Part shown: positions 8,095-16,827 of the stretch, in pieces | How positions within the stretch are numbered: the stretch's first letter is position 1 | How the letters are laid out: every line of letters begins with the position of its first letter | NCBI GenBank assembly: GCA_003228815.1 | Contig: QIGB01000098.1 | Span: 1-33,381, forward strand | DNA from: Chlamydiota bacterium | GTDB taxonomy: Bacteria; Chlamydiota; Chlamydiia; Chlamydiales; Rhabdochlamydiaceae | Direction: 5' to 3' | Length of the DNA stretch: 33,381 nucleotides | Made by a program: the position numbers and the translations under genes | The notes under the pieces: generated by a model | What the model was told of the DNA's origin: nothing | What the model saw: only the letters and a program-made list of their open reading frames with translations | Databases searched by the model: none

Positions 8095-9123
8095 ATGGCG
8101 AAAGAACTGATACGAAAAGCATTTACTTTTGATGATGTGGCCCTCGTGCCGCAGTTCAATAATGTCCCTTCACGCACAGAGCCTCTTCTGGAGACGTGGC
8201 TTACAAAAAATCGCAAAATCAAGATTCCTCTCATTTGCTCCAATATGGATACGGCGATTTCGGAGGAGCTTGCTGAAATTTTGCTTGCGGAAGGGAGCAC
8301 TCCCATTTTTCATCGTTTTAGTGATCATGAAACGCAGAAAAAATGGGTGAAAAAATTTGGGGACAAGACATTCATTTCCTGTGGTATTCGAAAATTGGAT
8401 CCTACTAGGGAATTGCTCGATCTTGGCGCTGCGGGTGTTTGCATCGATGTTGCGCATGGTCATTCTGATAAAATGTTCCATTGCATCGAAGAGATCAAAA
8501 AAGCACATCCGGACAAAGAAGTCATTGCTGGCAATGTGTGTACAGCCATGGCTTATCACGATCTTGTCAATGCAGGTGCAGATGCTGTCAAAGTAGGGAT
8601 TGGGCCAGGAGCTATTTGCACAACCCGAATCATCACTGGCTTTGGAGTTCCTCAATTCAGCGCGATTTATGATTGTGCGGAAATCGCGGAAAAATTGCGT
8701 GTTCCTCTCATTGCTGATGGAGGGATCCGAACAAGTCGAGATGTTGTCCTTGCCCTTGCAGCAGGTGCGAGTACTGTGATGATGGGAAAGCTTTTTGCGC
8801 TAACCAACGAAAGTGCGGCTCCTAAGAAAAAATCAGAAAAAGATCCTTCAGAATTGCTCGCGAAATATCGAGGGCAGGCCAGTGAAGATTTTCAGGAAGA
8901 GTTTTACGGGGGACTCAAAGACAAAACAGTTGCTGAAGGAGTCGATTTTTGGGCTCCTGTCAGTGGCAGTGCGAAGGAGTTGATCGAAAAGCTTCTTGGG
9001 GGCCTTCGCAGTGGTCTCACTTATGGGGGCGCACGAAGCATCAAGGAATTGCAGCGGAAAGCAGAATTTGTTGAAGTTTCTTCCGCGTACATTAAAGAAA
9101 GCCATCCGAGAAAAGATCACTGA
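8095..9123 (+). CDS. guaC: GMP reductase (IMPDH/GMPR family, no CBS domains)
   Basis: A 342-residue TIM-barrel oxidoreductase that would convert GMP to IMP with NADPH. It has FDDVALVPQ near the N-terminus, the active-site loop [11 protein letters not shown] (catalytic Cys), DGGIR, and [12 protein letters not shown] near the C-terminus. It lacks CBS domains and the Arg-Tyr flap of IMP dehydrogenase, and AEGV plus the 342-residue length fit GMP reductase (E. coli GuaC 347). The ATG at 8095 is preceded by GGAA; an in-frame ATG at 8083 would add four residues. Its TGA shares a base with the next ATG (TGATG), so it is coupled to the HD protein. An IMP dehydrogenase label is possible but less likely. 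Confidence 0.8.
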   Translation: MAKELIRKAFTFDDVALVPQFNNVPSRTEPLLETWLTKNRKIKIPLICSNMDTAISEELAEILLAEGSTPIFHRFSDHETQKKWVKKFGDKTFISCGIRKLDPTRELLDLGAAGVCIDVAHGHSDKMFHCIEEIKKAHPDKEVIAGNVCTAMAYHDLVNAGADAVKVGIGPGAICTTRIITGFGVPQFSAIYDCAEIAEKLRVPLIADGGIRTSRDVVLALAAGASTVMMGKLFALTNESAAPKKKSEKDPSELLAKYRGQASEDFQEEFYGGLKDKTVAEGVDFWAPVSGSAKELIEKLLGGLRSGLTYGGARSIKELQRKAEFVEVSSAYIKESHPRKDH

Positions 9124-10310
9124 TGAAAATCTACGATTCCGTTCATGGTTTCCTGCATTTCAATGAGCTTGAGAGCGCTCTGATCGACACAGAAGTTTTT
9201 CAAAGGCTTCGCTATATCCATCAACTGGGGATTTCCTATATGGTTTACCCCGGTGGAACGCATACTCGTTTCGAACATTCCCTTGGCGCTATGCACCTTG
9301 CCGGCAAAATCTTTGACCAGATCGGGCGAGAGGAAGATCGCGTTTATTGGCAGCAGATACTCCATTTAGCCGCTCTTTGTCATGATCTGGGGCATTTGCC
9401 TTTTTCTCATGTTGCTGAGAGCCGATTACTGGGATCTGCTGGACATGAAGAATGGACCCTCAAAATCATCGAATCAAAATATTTAAAGCCCGTATGGGAA
9501 AAAGCTCGAAGCCTTTTTCCTGATAAACCGATTATGGAACATGTGGGCAAACTCGCATTGGGCGAAGAAAATCTCAAACTCTTGCGTCCTGAGGTCGAGT
9601 TCAGTCCTTGGGAACGAATTTACTCGCAAATCATCACAGGAGACTTTTTTGGATCCGATCGCATCGACTATCTCCTGCGAGATGCTAGGGCGACAGGCTT
9701 AAGCTACGGCCTCTTCGATTACATGCAGCTGATTGAAATGCTGACTGTGGTGCCAGATGAAAAAGGAGAGCTCACATTAGGTGTGGAAGAAAATGGCATT
9801 GCACCATGCGAAGCCCTTCTTCTTGCCCGTCATTTTATGCAAAGGCGGGTGTACCAATACCCAACTGCAAGAGCTTATTCCTTTCATATGGCTCGCTTTA
9901 TGAAAATCCTTTATGGAGATCCAAAGTACGTAAGCAGTGTGGAAAATTATTTAACCATGACAGAACCCGAGGTTTTGTGTGCTTTGCAAAAAGCACGCCA
10001 AGACGCGAGCCATCCTGGGCACCTCGATGCCTCAGCTCTTTTCGATCGAAAAAAACGGTTTCAAGCGATTCATCTCTCCCATGTAACCCTTCTCAAAGAC
10101 CTTCTATCCTATAAAGAAAAATTGAGTATTCCCGATCGGCAAATTCACTGGGAACTTTCTGACAAAAAAGGGCTCAAATATGGGCTCAGCCTCCCTGTTA
10201 GAAGGAAAAATGCACAAATTACCCCGGCCTCAGAATTTTCTGAGATCTCGATACCGGCTTCGAAAAAAAATTGGCTTTATCTCGCCCCAGAATATAATTT
10301 TGCTCTATAA
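9123..10310 (+). CDS. HD-domain phosphohydrolase, dNTPase/SAMHD1-like
   Basis: A 395-residue HD-superfamily protein. THTRFEHSLG supplies the first metal His (His52), LCHDLGHLPFSH the HD pair (His87-Asp88) with His91/His96, and GSDRIDYLLRD the distal Asp (Asp179). The opening 'YDSVHGF' and this spacing match the SAMHD1/YwfO-type clade, which cleaves dNTPs to deoxynucleoside and triphosphate. It is translationally coupled to the GMP reductase gene and followed 8 bases later by a nucleotide-translocase-like gene, which suggests a nucleotide pool function. The exact substrate is not shown by the sequence. Confidence 0.8.
   Translation: MKIYDSVHGFLHFNELESALIDTEVFQRLRYIHQLGISYMVYPGGTHTRFEHSLGAMHLAGKIFDQIGREEDRVYWQQILHLAALCHDLGHLPFSHVAESRLLGSAGHEEWTLKIIESKYLKPVWEKARSLFPDKPIMEHVGKLALGEENLKLLRPEVEFSPWERIYSQIITGDFFGSDRIDYLLRDARATGLSYGLFDYMQLIEMLTVVPDEKGELTLGVEENGIAPCEALLLARHFMQRRVYQYPTARAYSFHMARFMKILYGDPKYVSSVENYLTMTEPEVLCALQKARQDASHPGHLDASALFDRKKRFQAIHLSHVTLLKDLLSYKEKLSIPDRQIHWELSDKKGLKYGLSLPVRRKNAQITPASEFSEISIPASKKNWLYLAPEYNFAL
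10271..10298 (+). promoter_or_regulatory. Candidate internal promoter before the translocase-like gene
   Basis: TTGGCT (10271-10276), a 16-base spacer and a perfect TATAAT (10293-10298) lie inside the end of the HD gene. The predicted start would give a leader of about 14 bases with no Shine-Dalgarno before the ATG at 10319. Read-through from the upstream genes is also possible. Confidence 0.4.
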
Positions 10311-10318
10311 TCCCTCAC

Positions 10319-11590
10319 ATGATTGGGGTTGTTAAGAAAAATTTCCTTACCTTGCGTGAAGAACTCAGTAGCTATACTGCGCGAGAAAGGGCATTCATTT
10401 TCTTTGCGATGCTCTGCAGTTTTTTCGTCTGCTGTGAGTATTCGCTCATTCGTCCAGTGAGCAGTTCTCTCTTCATCTCAACCTTTTCCGCAAAGTGGCT
10501 TCCATATGCCTGGCTGGCTCTTGTCCCATTTAATTTCTGGGTAGTTTCCCTTTACAACCGGCTGATCCCCAAATGGGGATCGAAACGACTTTTTCTCGTT
10601 TTGATTTTTCTTGTGATCGTGACCAATACGTTTGTTGCTCTTTTTTCTCGAAAGATCACAGCATTACCGTTTGTGTTTTACATGTGGAAAGAGATTTACG
10701 TCCTTCTCATGTTTCAGCTGATTTGGTCTGTGATCCATGCCAACATTCAATTGAAAAAGGCAAAGTATCTCTATGGCATTTTCTATGGAATTGGAGGACT
10801 CGGCTCCATGCTTGGCGCCTCGTTTCCAAGCTTTTTTGCTGTGGCATATGGTTCGGAAAATCTCATTTTTTTGACTCTACCCATATATTTGTTGCTCCTA
10901 TTTGTTTACTGGAAAATGTGTAGCTATTGCGATGGGGATGTTCCCAATCAAGAAAGTGATGAAAAAGGTGGCTTTTTGCATGGATTAAAGCTGATCCGCG
11001 GTTCCAGATTATTGATTTTTACTCTCCTTATCGTCGTTTTTATGCAGATGATCACCGCCATTGTCGATTTTCAATTCAATGGCTTTATCGAGCGCATATT
11101 TAGCGAAAAGGACGTCCGTACTGAATACTACGCACGTATTCTTGGGATCATGCATTCATGCACAGTGGTTTTGCAATTTTTAGGAACCTACATGGTCATC
11201 AAGTGGATGGGTTTTCGAAGATCGCACTATTTTGTTCCATTTCTTCTCGCTTTCTTTGCGGGGCTTTTCGTTGTTTTCCCCCTTTTTCCCATCGTCTCAC
11301 TTCTGTTCATTTCCTGTAAATCGCTCGACTTTTCAGTTTTTGGCGTTGTGAAAGAAATGCTTTATGTTCCGCTTAAGCCCGATGAAAAATTTCGCGCAAA
11401 AGCGGTTATTGATATCTTTGCCTATCGCACTTCAAAAGCGTTTGCTTCGATCCTCATCATTGCGATCAATAGTTTTGTCTCGTTGCACATGCTTTCATGG
11501 CTCAATCTTGCAATTGCTGCAGGCTGGATGCTCAGTGTTTCTTATGGTCTACGTGAATACGAAAAACTCACTACTGCCGAAGCAAAATAA
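10319..11590 (+). CDS. ADP/ATP-translocase-related (TLC/NTT-like) membrane carrier
   Basis: A 423-residue protein with about 11-12 membrane helices. The stretch VKEMLYVPLKPDEKFRAKAVID, here spanning about residues 341-362, is close to the conserved C-terminal region of the TLC ATP/ADP transporter family and its MFS relatives in Chlamydiae and Rickettsiae. LRE near the N-terminus and FGVVKE before VPL also fit. It is shorter than classic 500-residue Npt translocases, so the substrate (ATP/ADP, another nucleotide or something else) is open. It follows the GMP reductase and HD genes at 8 bases, consistent with a nucleotide uptake and recycling unit in an intracellular bacterium. Confidence 0.7.
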   Translation: MIGVVKKNFLTLREELSSYTARERAFIFFAMLCSFFVCCEYSLIRPVSSSLFISTFSAKWLPYAWLALVPFNFWVVSLYNRLIPKWGSKRLFLVLIFLVIVTNTFVALFSRKITALPFVFYMWKEIYVLLMFQLIWSVIHANIQLKKAKYLYGIFYGIGGLGSMLGASFPSFFAVAYGSENLIFLTLPIYLLLLFVYWKMCSYCDGDVPNQESDEKGGFLHGLKLIRGSRLLIFTLLIVVFMQMITAIVDFQFNGFIERIFSEKDVRTEYYARILGIMHSCTVVLQFLGTYMVIKWMGFRRSHYFVPFLLAFFAGLFVVFPLFPIVSLLFISCKSLDFSVFGVVKEMLYVPLKPDEKFRAKAVIDIFAYRTSKAFASILIIAINSFVSLHMLSWLNLAIAAGWMLSVSYGLREYEKLTTAEAK

Positions 11591-11647
11591 TTCTTTTTTT
11601 AAAAAATAATTTAGGGAAAAAATCAAGAGTCTGTTAAAACAGAATTC

Positions 11648-12145
11648 ATGAAAAAAAATGAGTCCGCGCACTTTCGGATTAAAAAGCTAATTTCCAAAAC
11701 GGCAAAAGGGGAAATAGATAAACAAAAAAAAGAGCATTCCTACAAAAAGGAAGAAAGTCCTCCGCTCCCTTCCGGAATTGAGAACATTTCGGTGCGCGAT
11801 ATGCCAAAAAGAAGGCGTCCTTTAGGTGAGGCCAAAGTCATTTTGCAAAAACCTTCGAAATCTGCCCTTGAACAGCTGTATTGCACGCAAAACCAAAACT
11901 ATCCTCTTTTTTTCATCGAAAAAGCCGAAGCCCTGCAGATGCGCAAAGTGCGAAACGTGAAAGTCAAAGAACGGTTTATTGCTACACGTTCCTTAAAAAA
12001 ACTCTCTCATAGCATGCAACAATGGATGCACAAGGAAGTTTCTATTTTGGGAGAAAATTCGGAAGAATTTTACGAACTTATTCAAAGAAGAGAAGAACGC
12101 CACTTTCAGATCGATCGCATCATCAGATACCTATCAGATATATGA
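11648..12145 (+). CDS. Small basic hypothetical protein
   Basis: I do not recognise this 165-residue protein. It is rich in Lys and Arg (the first 60 residues especially), has no signal peptide or membrane helix, and the C-terminal third (KKLSHSMQQWMHKEV to the end) looks helical. A nucleic-acid-binding or secreted-effector role would be a guess. It starts 57 bases after the translocase-like gene. The ATG is preceded not by a Shine-Dalgarno but by the small palindrome CTGTTAAAACAG (11631-11642). The 128 bases after it, up to ubiG, contain only weak hairpins. Confidence 0.6.
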   Translation: MKKNESAHFRIKKLISKTAKGEIDKQKKEHSYKKEESPPLPSGIENISVRDMPKRRRPLGEAKVILQKPSKSALEQLYCTQNQNYPLFFIEKAEALQMRKVRNVKVKERFIATRSLKKLSHSMQQWMHKEVSILGENSEEFYELIQRREERHFQIDRIIRYLSDI

Positions 12146-12273
12146 AGACTTGGTTTTTGACGGCGTCAGCCGATCCTACAGCTTGTTTGTATACTCCTCA
12201 CTCCGTGTCTATGAACACAGAAGCTCGTCGTATCCAAAAAATCTGAGGACCTCCTGGTCAAAATTCCAATCCT

Positions 12274-13017
12274 TCATTTGGCTTGGGAATACCCCAAATA
12301 ACCTGTTTTCAAAGAGCTTGTAAACACATAGCGAAAGTCTTTGTTCACTTTTTTTGTCAGGACCATTTTCCAAAAGGCCGAGTTGGAAAAATCGGGACGA
12401 ATCCCTCTAATCTCTATTACTCGTAACTCTTGGCTTGCACAGATTTCCTTCAATTCTGCCGGCTTAATGAAGAGGGGATAGACGTGGATGTTTTGCGGTG
12501 CATTCGCAAAGCACCATTCAACTCCCTTGATCACCATGAAATAGGAAAGCAAATTTCGATTGACAGTGTGAAAAAAGAAGAGCCCTCCTTTCTTGAGAAC
12601 CCGAGAGGCCTCTGCTACTACCTGTGTTGGTTTTTCGACATGTTCTAACAAATCCATTGCACAGACTGCATCAAAAATGCCATCTGGATAGGGAAGCTCA
12701 TAACCGGTGGCACGCTTGTACTCAACTGACTTTGTCTCATCGCATTTTTTTGCGATGGCAAGGCTCTGCTCTGAAAGATCAACACCGCTGACCAAATGAC
12801 CTTTTTTAGCGAGATAATTGGTGAGATGTCCACCTCCACAGCCCACATCGAGCACCTTGCAAGGGTAGGAAAACGTTTTTACCAAAACCTCTTGAATCCA
12901 GGGATTACGCAGAGCATTTTCAGCCCGCAGAAGGGCAATAGGATGATCTGTTGAATCGAGCCACTTCTCATCCAACTCATCATAAAATGCATTGTTGATT
13001 GGAAATTGATTTTTCAT
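12274..13017 (-). CDS. ubiG: UbiG-like SAM-dependent O-methyltransferase
   Basis: A 247-residue class I methyltransferase. Motif I is VLDVGCGGGHL, followed by the acidic GVDLSE and motif II around AVCAMDLLEHVEKP. The sequence FFHTVNRNLLSY and the IKPAEL segment after NIHVYPLF match UbiG, which methylates hydroxyl groups of the ubiquinone ring (polyprenyldihydroxybenzoate and demethylubiquinol). The ATG at 13017 is chosen over an upstream TTG or GTG; GGTGG lies just before it. It follows the TauE/SafE gene by 13 bases and is probably co-transcribed with it. Menaquinone-pathway or other small-molecule methylation is the main alternative. Confidence 0.8.
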   Translation of the reverse strand: MKNQFPINNAFYDELDEKWLDSTDHPIALLRAENALRNPWIQEVLVKTFSYPCKVLDVGCGGGHLTNYLAKKGHLVSGVDLSEQSLAIAKKCDETKSVEYKRATGYELPYPDGIFDAVCAMDLLEHVEKPTQVVAEASRVLKKGGLFFFHTVNRNLLSYFMVIKGVEWCFANAPQNIHVYPLFIKPAELKEICASQELRVIEIRGIRPDFSNSAFWKMVLTKKVNKDFRYVFTSSLKTGYLGYSQAK

Positions 13018-13030
13018 ATCCACCAAACCG

Positions 13031-13822
13031 CTATTTAAAAATCATCAAAATACCCACAAGAATGATCGTAGCGGCAAATATCTTTCGAAGCATAGTAGGA
13101 TCCATTCTATGTGCCCATTTTACCCCTAATGGGGCAAAGAAAACTGTACCAAGGCCAATGAGAGCAAAAGCAGGAAGATAGATATATCCGATGCTTTCAG
13201 CTACTCTTACCTCCTTCAGCCCAAAATAGAGATAGGCCAGCGATCCCATAAAAGAGATCAATAACCCTGATGCTGCTGACGTTCCGATCGATTTCTTTTC
13301 TGAAAAGCGATGCGAGATCAAGAGAGGAACCATAAAAACACCGCCACCAATACCTAGCAAACTTGCCAGAAAACCAATTCCCAACCCCAGCAAGGAATAA
13401 ATGGTTTTATGCGGTCTTTTCCCTGGCTGTGTTTTTTTCTTTTGGAGCAGAACATAGATGCCCAATGAGCCAATGAAAACCCCAAAAATAACTCGTAAAA
13501 TGATTCCTGATAAGAAATTGGAGACAAAAGCCCCCAATAGACATCCTCCAATGATCCCAGGAATCAGTAACATGATAATGTCCCACATCACTCCCTTATG
13601 GCGATGGTGGGCCCAAGTCGAAGCTATACCCGTAAGCACCATAGCCGAGAGTGACGTGCCGATGGCTGTATGCATCAAAACGTCCTGAGGAAATCCCAAA
13701 AAGTGAAAGACAAACACCAGACAGGGGACTGTTACAACACCACCGCTGAGTCCTAAAAGCCCTCCAATTAGTCCGGCTAAAATACCGATAGCCACGTAGG
13801 CAAAAAGCGCAAAAATCTCCAT
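13031..13822 (-). CDS. TauE/SafE-family sulfite/anion permease
   Basis: A 263-residue protein with about eight membrane helices in two repeated halves. The halves carry GLIGGLLGLSGGVVTVPCLV near residues 16-35 and GFLASLLGIGGGVFMVPLL near the middle, the hallmark Gly-rich duplications of the TauE/SafE family (export of sulfite, sulfoacetate or related organic anions). HTAIGTSL and IGTSAASG follow each half. The ATG at 13822 is preceded by AAAGGA at 7 bases, which decides against the upstream TTG. The substrate is unknown. It is upstream of ubiG in a two-gene unit. Confidence 0.85.
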   Translation of the reverse strand: MEIFALFAYVAIGILAGLIGGLLGLSGGVVTVPCLVFVFHFLGFPQDVLMHTAIGTSLSAMVLTGIASTWAHHRHKGVMWDIIMLLIPGIIGGCLLGAFVSNFLSGIILRVIFGVFIGSLGIYVLLQKKKTQPGKRPHKTIYSLLGLGIGFLASLLGIGGGVFMVPLLISHRFSEKKSIGTSAASGLLISFMGSLAYLYFGLKEVRVAESIGYIYLPAFALIGLGTVFFAPLGVKWAHRMDPTMLRKIFAATIILVGILMIFK

Positions 13823-13904
13823 GAACAAATCCTTTTTTTGCCCATACTATAAAGTTGAAGGAATAATGAACAGAAAGATTTTGAGGACTCTAGAAGGGAT
13901 CGCG

Positions 13905-13936
13905 AAAAAAGAAAAACCCGATCCAGAAGGATCGGG
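13905..13936 (-). terminator. Strong minus-strand terminator
   Basis: On the minus strand CCCGATCC-TTCT-GGATCGGG forms a perfect 8-bp stem followed by TTTTTCTTTTTT. It ends the unit that contains the GH15-like gene and the ORF remnant at 13989-14243, and insulates the TauE/SafE gene. Confidence 0.85.
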
Positions 13937-13988
13937 GTGATTCATATGAGAAAAGCTCTTTTCAAATATACTCGTATGCTCAAAATGA

Positions 13989-14243
13989 TTAGTTATCTAT
14001 TGGAGGCAATCCTTGAGCAATTCGTTTTTCTTGGATGCTTCTCAATTTGTCTGCGTCTGAAAATGGTTGCCATGTTACAATCCTGAATTTCATTTGTTTG
14101 CTATCCATCAAGGATTTTGTTGTATTATCTTTACCACAATGTGTGAATCCACTGAGTTTGTGTAACCGAGGCAAATGCTTAAACATATTCCAATATAAAT
14201 CGTATAGTTCTTGAGAGTCTTTCGGAAATATTGTTGAAATATC
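13989..14243 (-). pseudogene. 84-codon open frame directly after, and in frame with, the GH15-like stop
   Basis: Immediately after the TAA of the GH15-like gene (14244-14246) the same frame stays open for 84 codons, ending at 13989 about 50 bases before the strong terminator. The translated piece starts DISTIFPKDSQELYDLYWN and ends RIAQGLPPIDN. I do not recognise it, and it is not part of the GH15 fold. It may be the C-terminal scrap of another gene, a readthrough extension, or a small gene starting at the ATG at 14186 (65 residues), which lacks a good Shine-Dalgarno. Confidence 0.4.
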
Positions 14244-15866
14244 TTAAGGGAGAGGGACGCTATGGGTTTTTTCTGCTTCTGAAAGAGCCATGAGAAAGAC
14301 TGCTTTGGCCCAATTGAGAGGGCAAATAGGGGAGGGCAGGGGATGGATTCCGGAAGACTCCATCACAGTATTGATGCTCTCGGGAAGCTGCCAGGGCTTT
14401 AATTTTTCCCCATTTGCTGCGATGGCATCGGGTCCTGTAAATTGTCCGAGAGCACGTTTCAGATGGATATCTCCTTGTCTTATATAATAAGTGCGCGCTA
14501 TCGGCTCCGATTGCAGTGATGCTAAATGGTAGTAAATTTGAGCAAAATTTGAATCGAAAAACCATTGTGCATCGAAGGGCTGTTTATTGGGGCTATATCC
14601 CTTGTGAAATCTCTGAATAAAGATGAGTTCAGGTGTATTGATTCCAGTGATAGGAGAAGGGGAGGAATATGTGACCCAATAATTAGCAGCTTGATATGGA
14701 TCCTTATGATAGCGATAGATGCCATAGGGACCAATTAGGCTTAAGTTTATATTGAGGATTTCACGTATTTTTTCTTCTTGATTATGGTAGGGAGTATAAT
14801 CCAACAGACAGAGAAAGAGGAGGGCCACATCGGCTCTTCGATTCAGGTTTTCTGGGGCTTCTCCACCCAACTTAAGATTGGCTTCCACTCGCTTTAGTCC
14901 TTTTTGATATAACTGCTCGATATTTTCTGGTAAGAGCGCTGTCTTGATTTTATGTATTAAAGAGGAATCTTTGATGCTTTTGAGAGCAATTGCTAGCTCT
15001 TGCTTCAAATGGAGATCTTCAATTACCGCGCTGATGCGCTTGAGGCCAGAAGCCACAAATCCCGCAGAAGAGGCATTGTAGAGGAGTTCTTCTTCCCAAG
15101 GTCCAGCATCTTTTTTTGCGGCATAGTTCACTGCAGTGAAAAAAGCAGGGAAAAGGGCAATTGTTGCAAGGTGCTGAGGCTTAAGATCCGATGGCTGGAG
15201 AATGTGGGTGCTGATGGCATCGGCTAAAGCCAGTAAAAAGAGGCCATGAGAATCGAATTGGAGGTGATTCCATTCTTGGGCTTTTCCGTCTACTTGGTGG
15301 TGGCTGAGGGTGCGGCTTGAAAATCGAATGAGAGGGACACTCATATGTGCTTTTGGATTGAGAGAGGGATCAGCAATACTGGGATTTCGAATGACGGAAA
15401 GAAATCGATCTCTTTGATTTTCAGTGGAATAGAAGTCGAGGAGGCTAAGAATCAATTGTTTTGAAGCGCTTACGTCATATGTTTTGAGTCCAAAATAGCT
15501 CCAGCAGCAGTCGCGGACCCAGACGGCTGAGTAATTCGTGATGTCAGGCTCATCTTCACTTGTTCGCGTTGCAGCTGCAGTAAATCCTTCGTTTGTGAGG
15601 GGGATTTTGAGATGAGGGGCAAGGGATTTTCGGATTTCTCGGATCGTTTCAATATTTAGGGGCTTTGCGAGCCATTTCTCGACATCTGGATGGAAATAAT
15701 AGACAAATCCGCCTTCAGGTATGGAGAAGCACTGAGGTTGGGACTGAGAGTCGATTAGGCTATTGAGTCGGCTTCGATTTTCTATCGTCTCTTCTTGTGA
15801 GGGAAGATGGGCAAAGCCGAGGTTTGTGGCAAATAGCAGAAGTAGGAGGATGCGAATAGAGGTCAT
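14244..15866 (-). CDS. Exported GH15-like (glucoamylase/phosphorylase-kinase-like) glycosidase
   Basis: From the ATG at 15866 the protein has 540 residues and starts with a signal peptide (MTSIRILLLLLFATNLGFA). This start is preferred over a TTG 81 bases upstream. The helical (alpha/alpha)6 catalytic region shows WVRDCCW (about 116-122), GPWEEE (probable general-acid Glu), and near the end LPES followed by CPLNWAKA, matching the GH15 general-base Glu and the PLxW motif. Glucan hydrolysis to glucose outside the cytoplasm is the family role. An exported glucoamylase-like enzyme fits an organism that also carries treY and malQ, although these are not adjacent. The substrate and activity are inferred. 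Confidence 0.65.
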   Translation of the reverse strand: MTSIRILLLLLFATNLGFAHLPSQEETIENRSRLNSLIDSQSQPQCFSIPEGGFVYYFHPDVEKWLAKPLNIETIREIRKSLAPHLKIPLTNEGFTAAATRTSEDEPDITNYSAVWVRDCCWSYFGLKTYDVSASKQLILSLLDFYSTENQRDRFLSVIRNPSIADPSLNPKAHMSVPLIRFSSRTLSHHQVDGKAQEWNHLQFDSHGLFLLALADAISTHILQPSDLKPQHLATIALFPAFFTAVNYAAKKDAGPWEEELLYNASSAGFVASGLKRISAVIEDLHLKQELAIALKSIKDSSLIHKIKTALLPENIEQLYQKGLKRVEANLKLGGEAPENLNRRADVALLFLCLLDYTPYHNQEEKIREILNINLSLIGPYGIYRYHKDPYQAANYWVTYSSPSPITGINTPELIFIQRFHKGYSPNKQPFDAQWFFDSNFAQIYYHLASLQSEPIARTYYIRQGDIHLKRALGQFTGPDAIAANGEKLKPWQLPESINTVMESSGIHPLPSPICPLNWAKAVFLMALSEAEKTHSVPLP

Positions 15867-16038
15867 ATTTGCAAATTCTAGCAGGGGCGGGGATTTAAAT
15901 TGAAGGACGTTGAACGTCTGATAATGGATGTTATGTTGTACACACAAGGGGTTGATTCTTAATCTCTACTGGAGCCTTGAAGGAGGAATTTTGATAGTTC
16001 TACATTCTGGCAATATCTTTCGGGATGCTGAATCCCCT

Positions 16039-16080
16039 AGAAATATTTTCTGATGGGAGGCTTCGATCCAAAATATTTCT
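16039..16080. repeat. 11-bp inverted repeat in the GH15/LRR divergent gap
   Basis: AGAAATATTTT (16039-16049) and its exact reverse complement AAAATATTTCT (16070-16080) are separated by 20 bases. The 352-base gap 15867-16218 lies between two divergent genes. Besides this repeat and the LRR promoter it holds a perfect AAGGAGG (about 15978-15984) followed by only a 20-codon TTG-started frame. I see no gene in it. The inverted repeat could be an operator or a chance feature of AT-rich DNA. Confidence 0.4.
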
Positions 16081-16158
16081 TTGCCTTCAAAGCAAACTCT
16101 TTTGTTATAAACATAATTGCTCTTTGTTGTTTTTTTCAATTATTTACCACAATTTGCT

Positions 16159-16186
16159 TTGATATTATATTAATAATTGATATAAT
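16159..16186 (+). promoter_or_regulatory. Sigma-70-type promoter of the LRR gene
   Basis: TTGATA (16159-16164), a 16-base spacer and a perfect TATAAT (16181-16186) precede the LRR gene. The predicted transcript starts near 16193 and has a leader with GAGG 5 bases before the ATG at 16219. Confidence 0.65.
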
Positions 16187-16218
16187 AACTCAAAAGTAAT
16201 TAACAAAATGAGGTTTTT

Positions 16219-16722
16219 ATGTCATCATTATCTATTCAGATTGATCGCGATACAGTAATTTTTGCTAATTCGCTTCATGACAAATGTCGTGGAGGAAAAG
16301 AGTTTTCTTCTGCGAGTGAGGCTCGTGAATGGTTAAATAATTCGGAAAATGGAGAGCAACTTCGAAGGGTTAGAGTATTAGACCTTAGTGGAAAATCAAT
16401 CCAATATCTCCCTCCTGAAATCAGCCGTTTGCCCTGCTTAAAAGCCTTACATATTTATGGCAATCAAATAAGAACTCTTCCCCCCGAACTAGGCCAATTG
16501 CCTGAATTGGAATTTCTGCATGTACAGAATAATCCATTAGAAGCTCTTCCTAGTGCACTTAGCCAATTACCTTTAAGAAAAATCGACCTTAGGAACACTG
16601 CTTTTGCGCAGTACCCTCCAATCCTCGGAGCATTAAAGGATTGTGAAATTGTGACAGATGAATCTTTTCCAGCGGCTAGAGGACCTTTGATGGCAGCTGT
16701 AGCTTACTTTTTCGGGAAATGA
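16219..16722 (+). CDS. Leucine-rich-repeat protein, candidate effector
   Basis: A 167-residue protein with a non-repeat N-terminus (about 1-48) and four leucine-rich repeats (about 49-135) of the LPPEI/LPxLxxLxIxGN type: RVRVLDLSGKSIQYLPPEI, ALHIYGNQIRTLPPEL, FLHVQNNPLEALPSAL and IDLRNTAFAQYPPIL. A short C-terminal tail ends in a hydrophobic patch. This bacterial LRR pattern is used for protein binding. In intracellular bacteria such proteins are often type III secretion substrates, but no secretion signal can be read here. It has its own strong promoter and a Shine-Dalgarno. Confidence 0.8.
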   Translation: MSSLSIQIDRDTVIFANSLHDKCRGGKEFSSASEAREWLNNSENGEQLRRVRVLDLSGKSIQYLPPEISRLPCLKALHIYGNQIRTLPPELGQLPELEFLHVQNNPLEALPSALSQLPLRKIDLRNTAFAQYPPILGALKDCEIVTDESFPAARGPLMAAVAYFFGK

Positions 16723-16790
16723 TAAGGAGTTATCGCACCTGTCAGTCCCCTATCAAATTTTTCTCTTCTTTTGAGGGGGGCTCAAGCCTC

Positions 16791-16820
16791 TTGCAATGTT
16801 TCCTTTTTTTGCAGTATTCT
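16791..16820 (+). promoter_or_regulatory. Candidate promoter of the GyrI-like/GNAT pair
   Basis: TTGCAA (16791-16796), an 18-base spacer and TATTCT (16815-16820). Transcription would begin at about 16827, one base before the ATG at 16828, and no Shine-Dalgarno is present, so the mRNA may be leaderless. Confidence 0.45.
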
Positions 16821-16827
16821 GATTTGC

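Noticed and set aside
8170-8655. Minus-strand frame of 161 codons in the GMP reductase gene
   Set aside because: It is a shadow of the reductase, whose active-site motifs fix the coding frame.
15978-16050. AAGGAGG followed by a TTG-started 20-codon frame
   Set aside because: The Shine-Dalgarno is perfect but the product is too short and unrecognised to call a gene.
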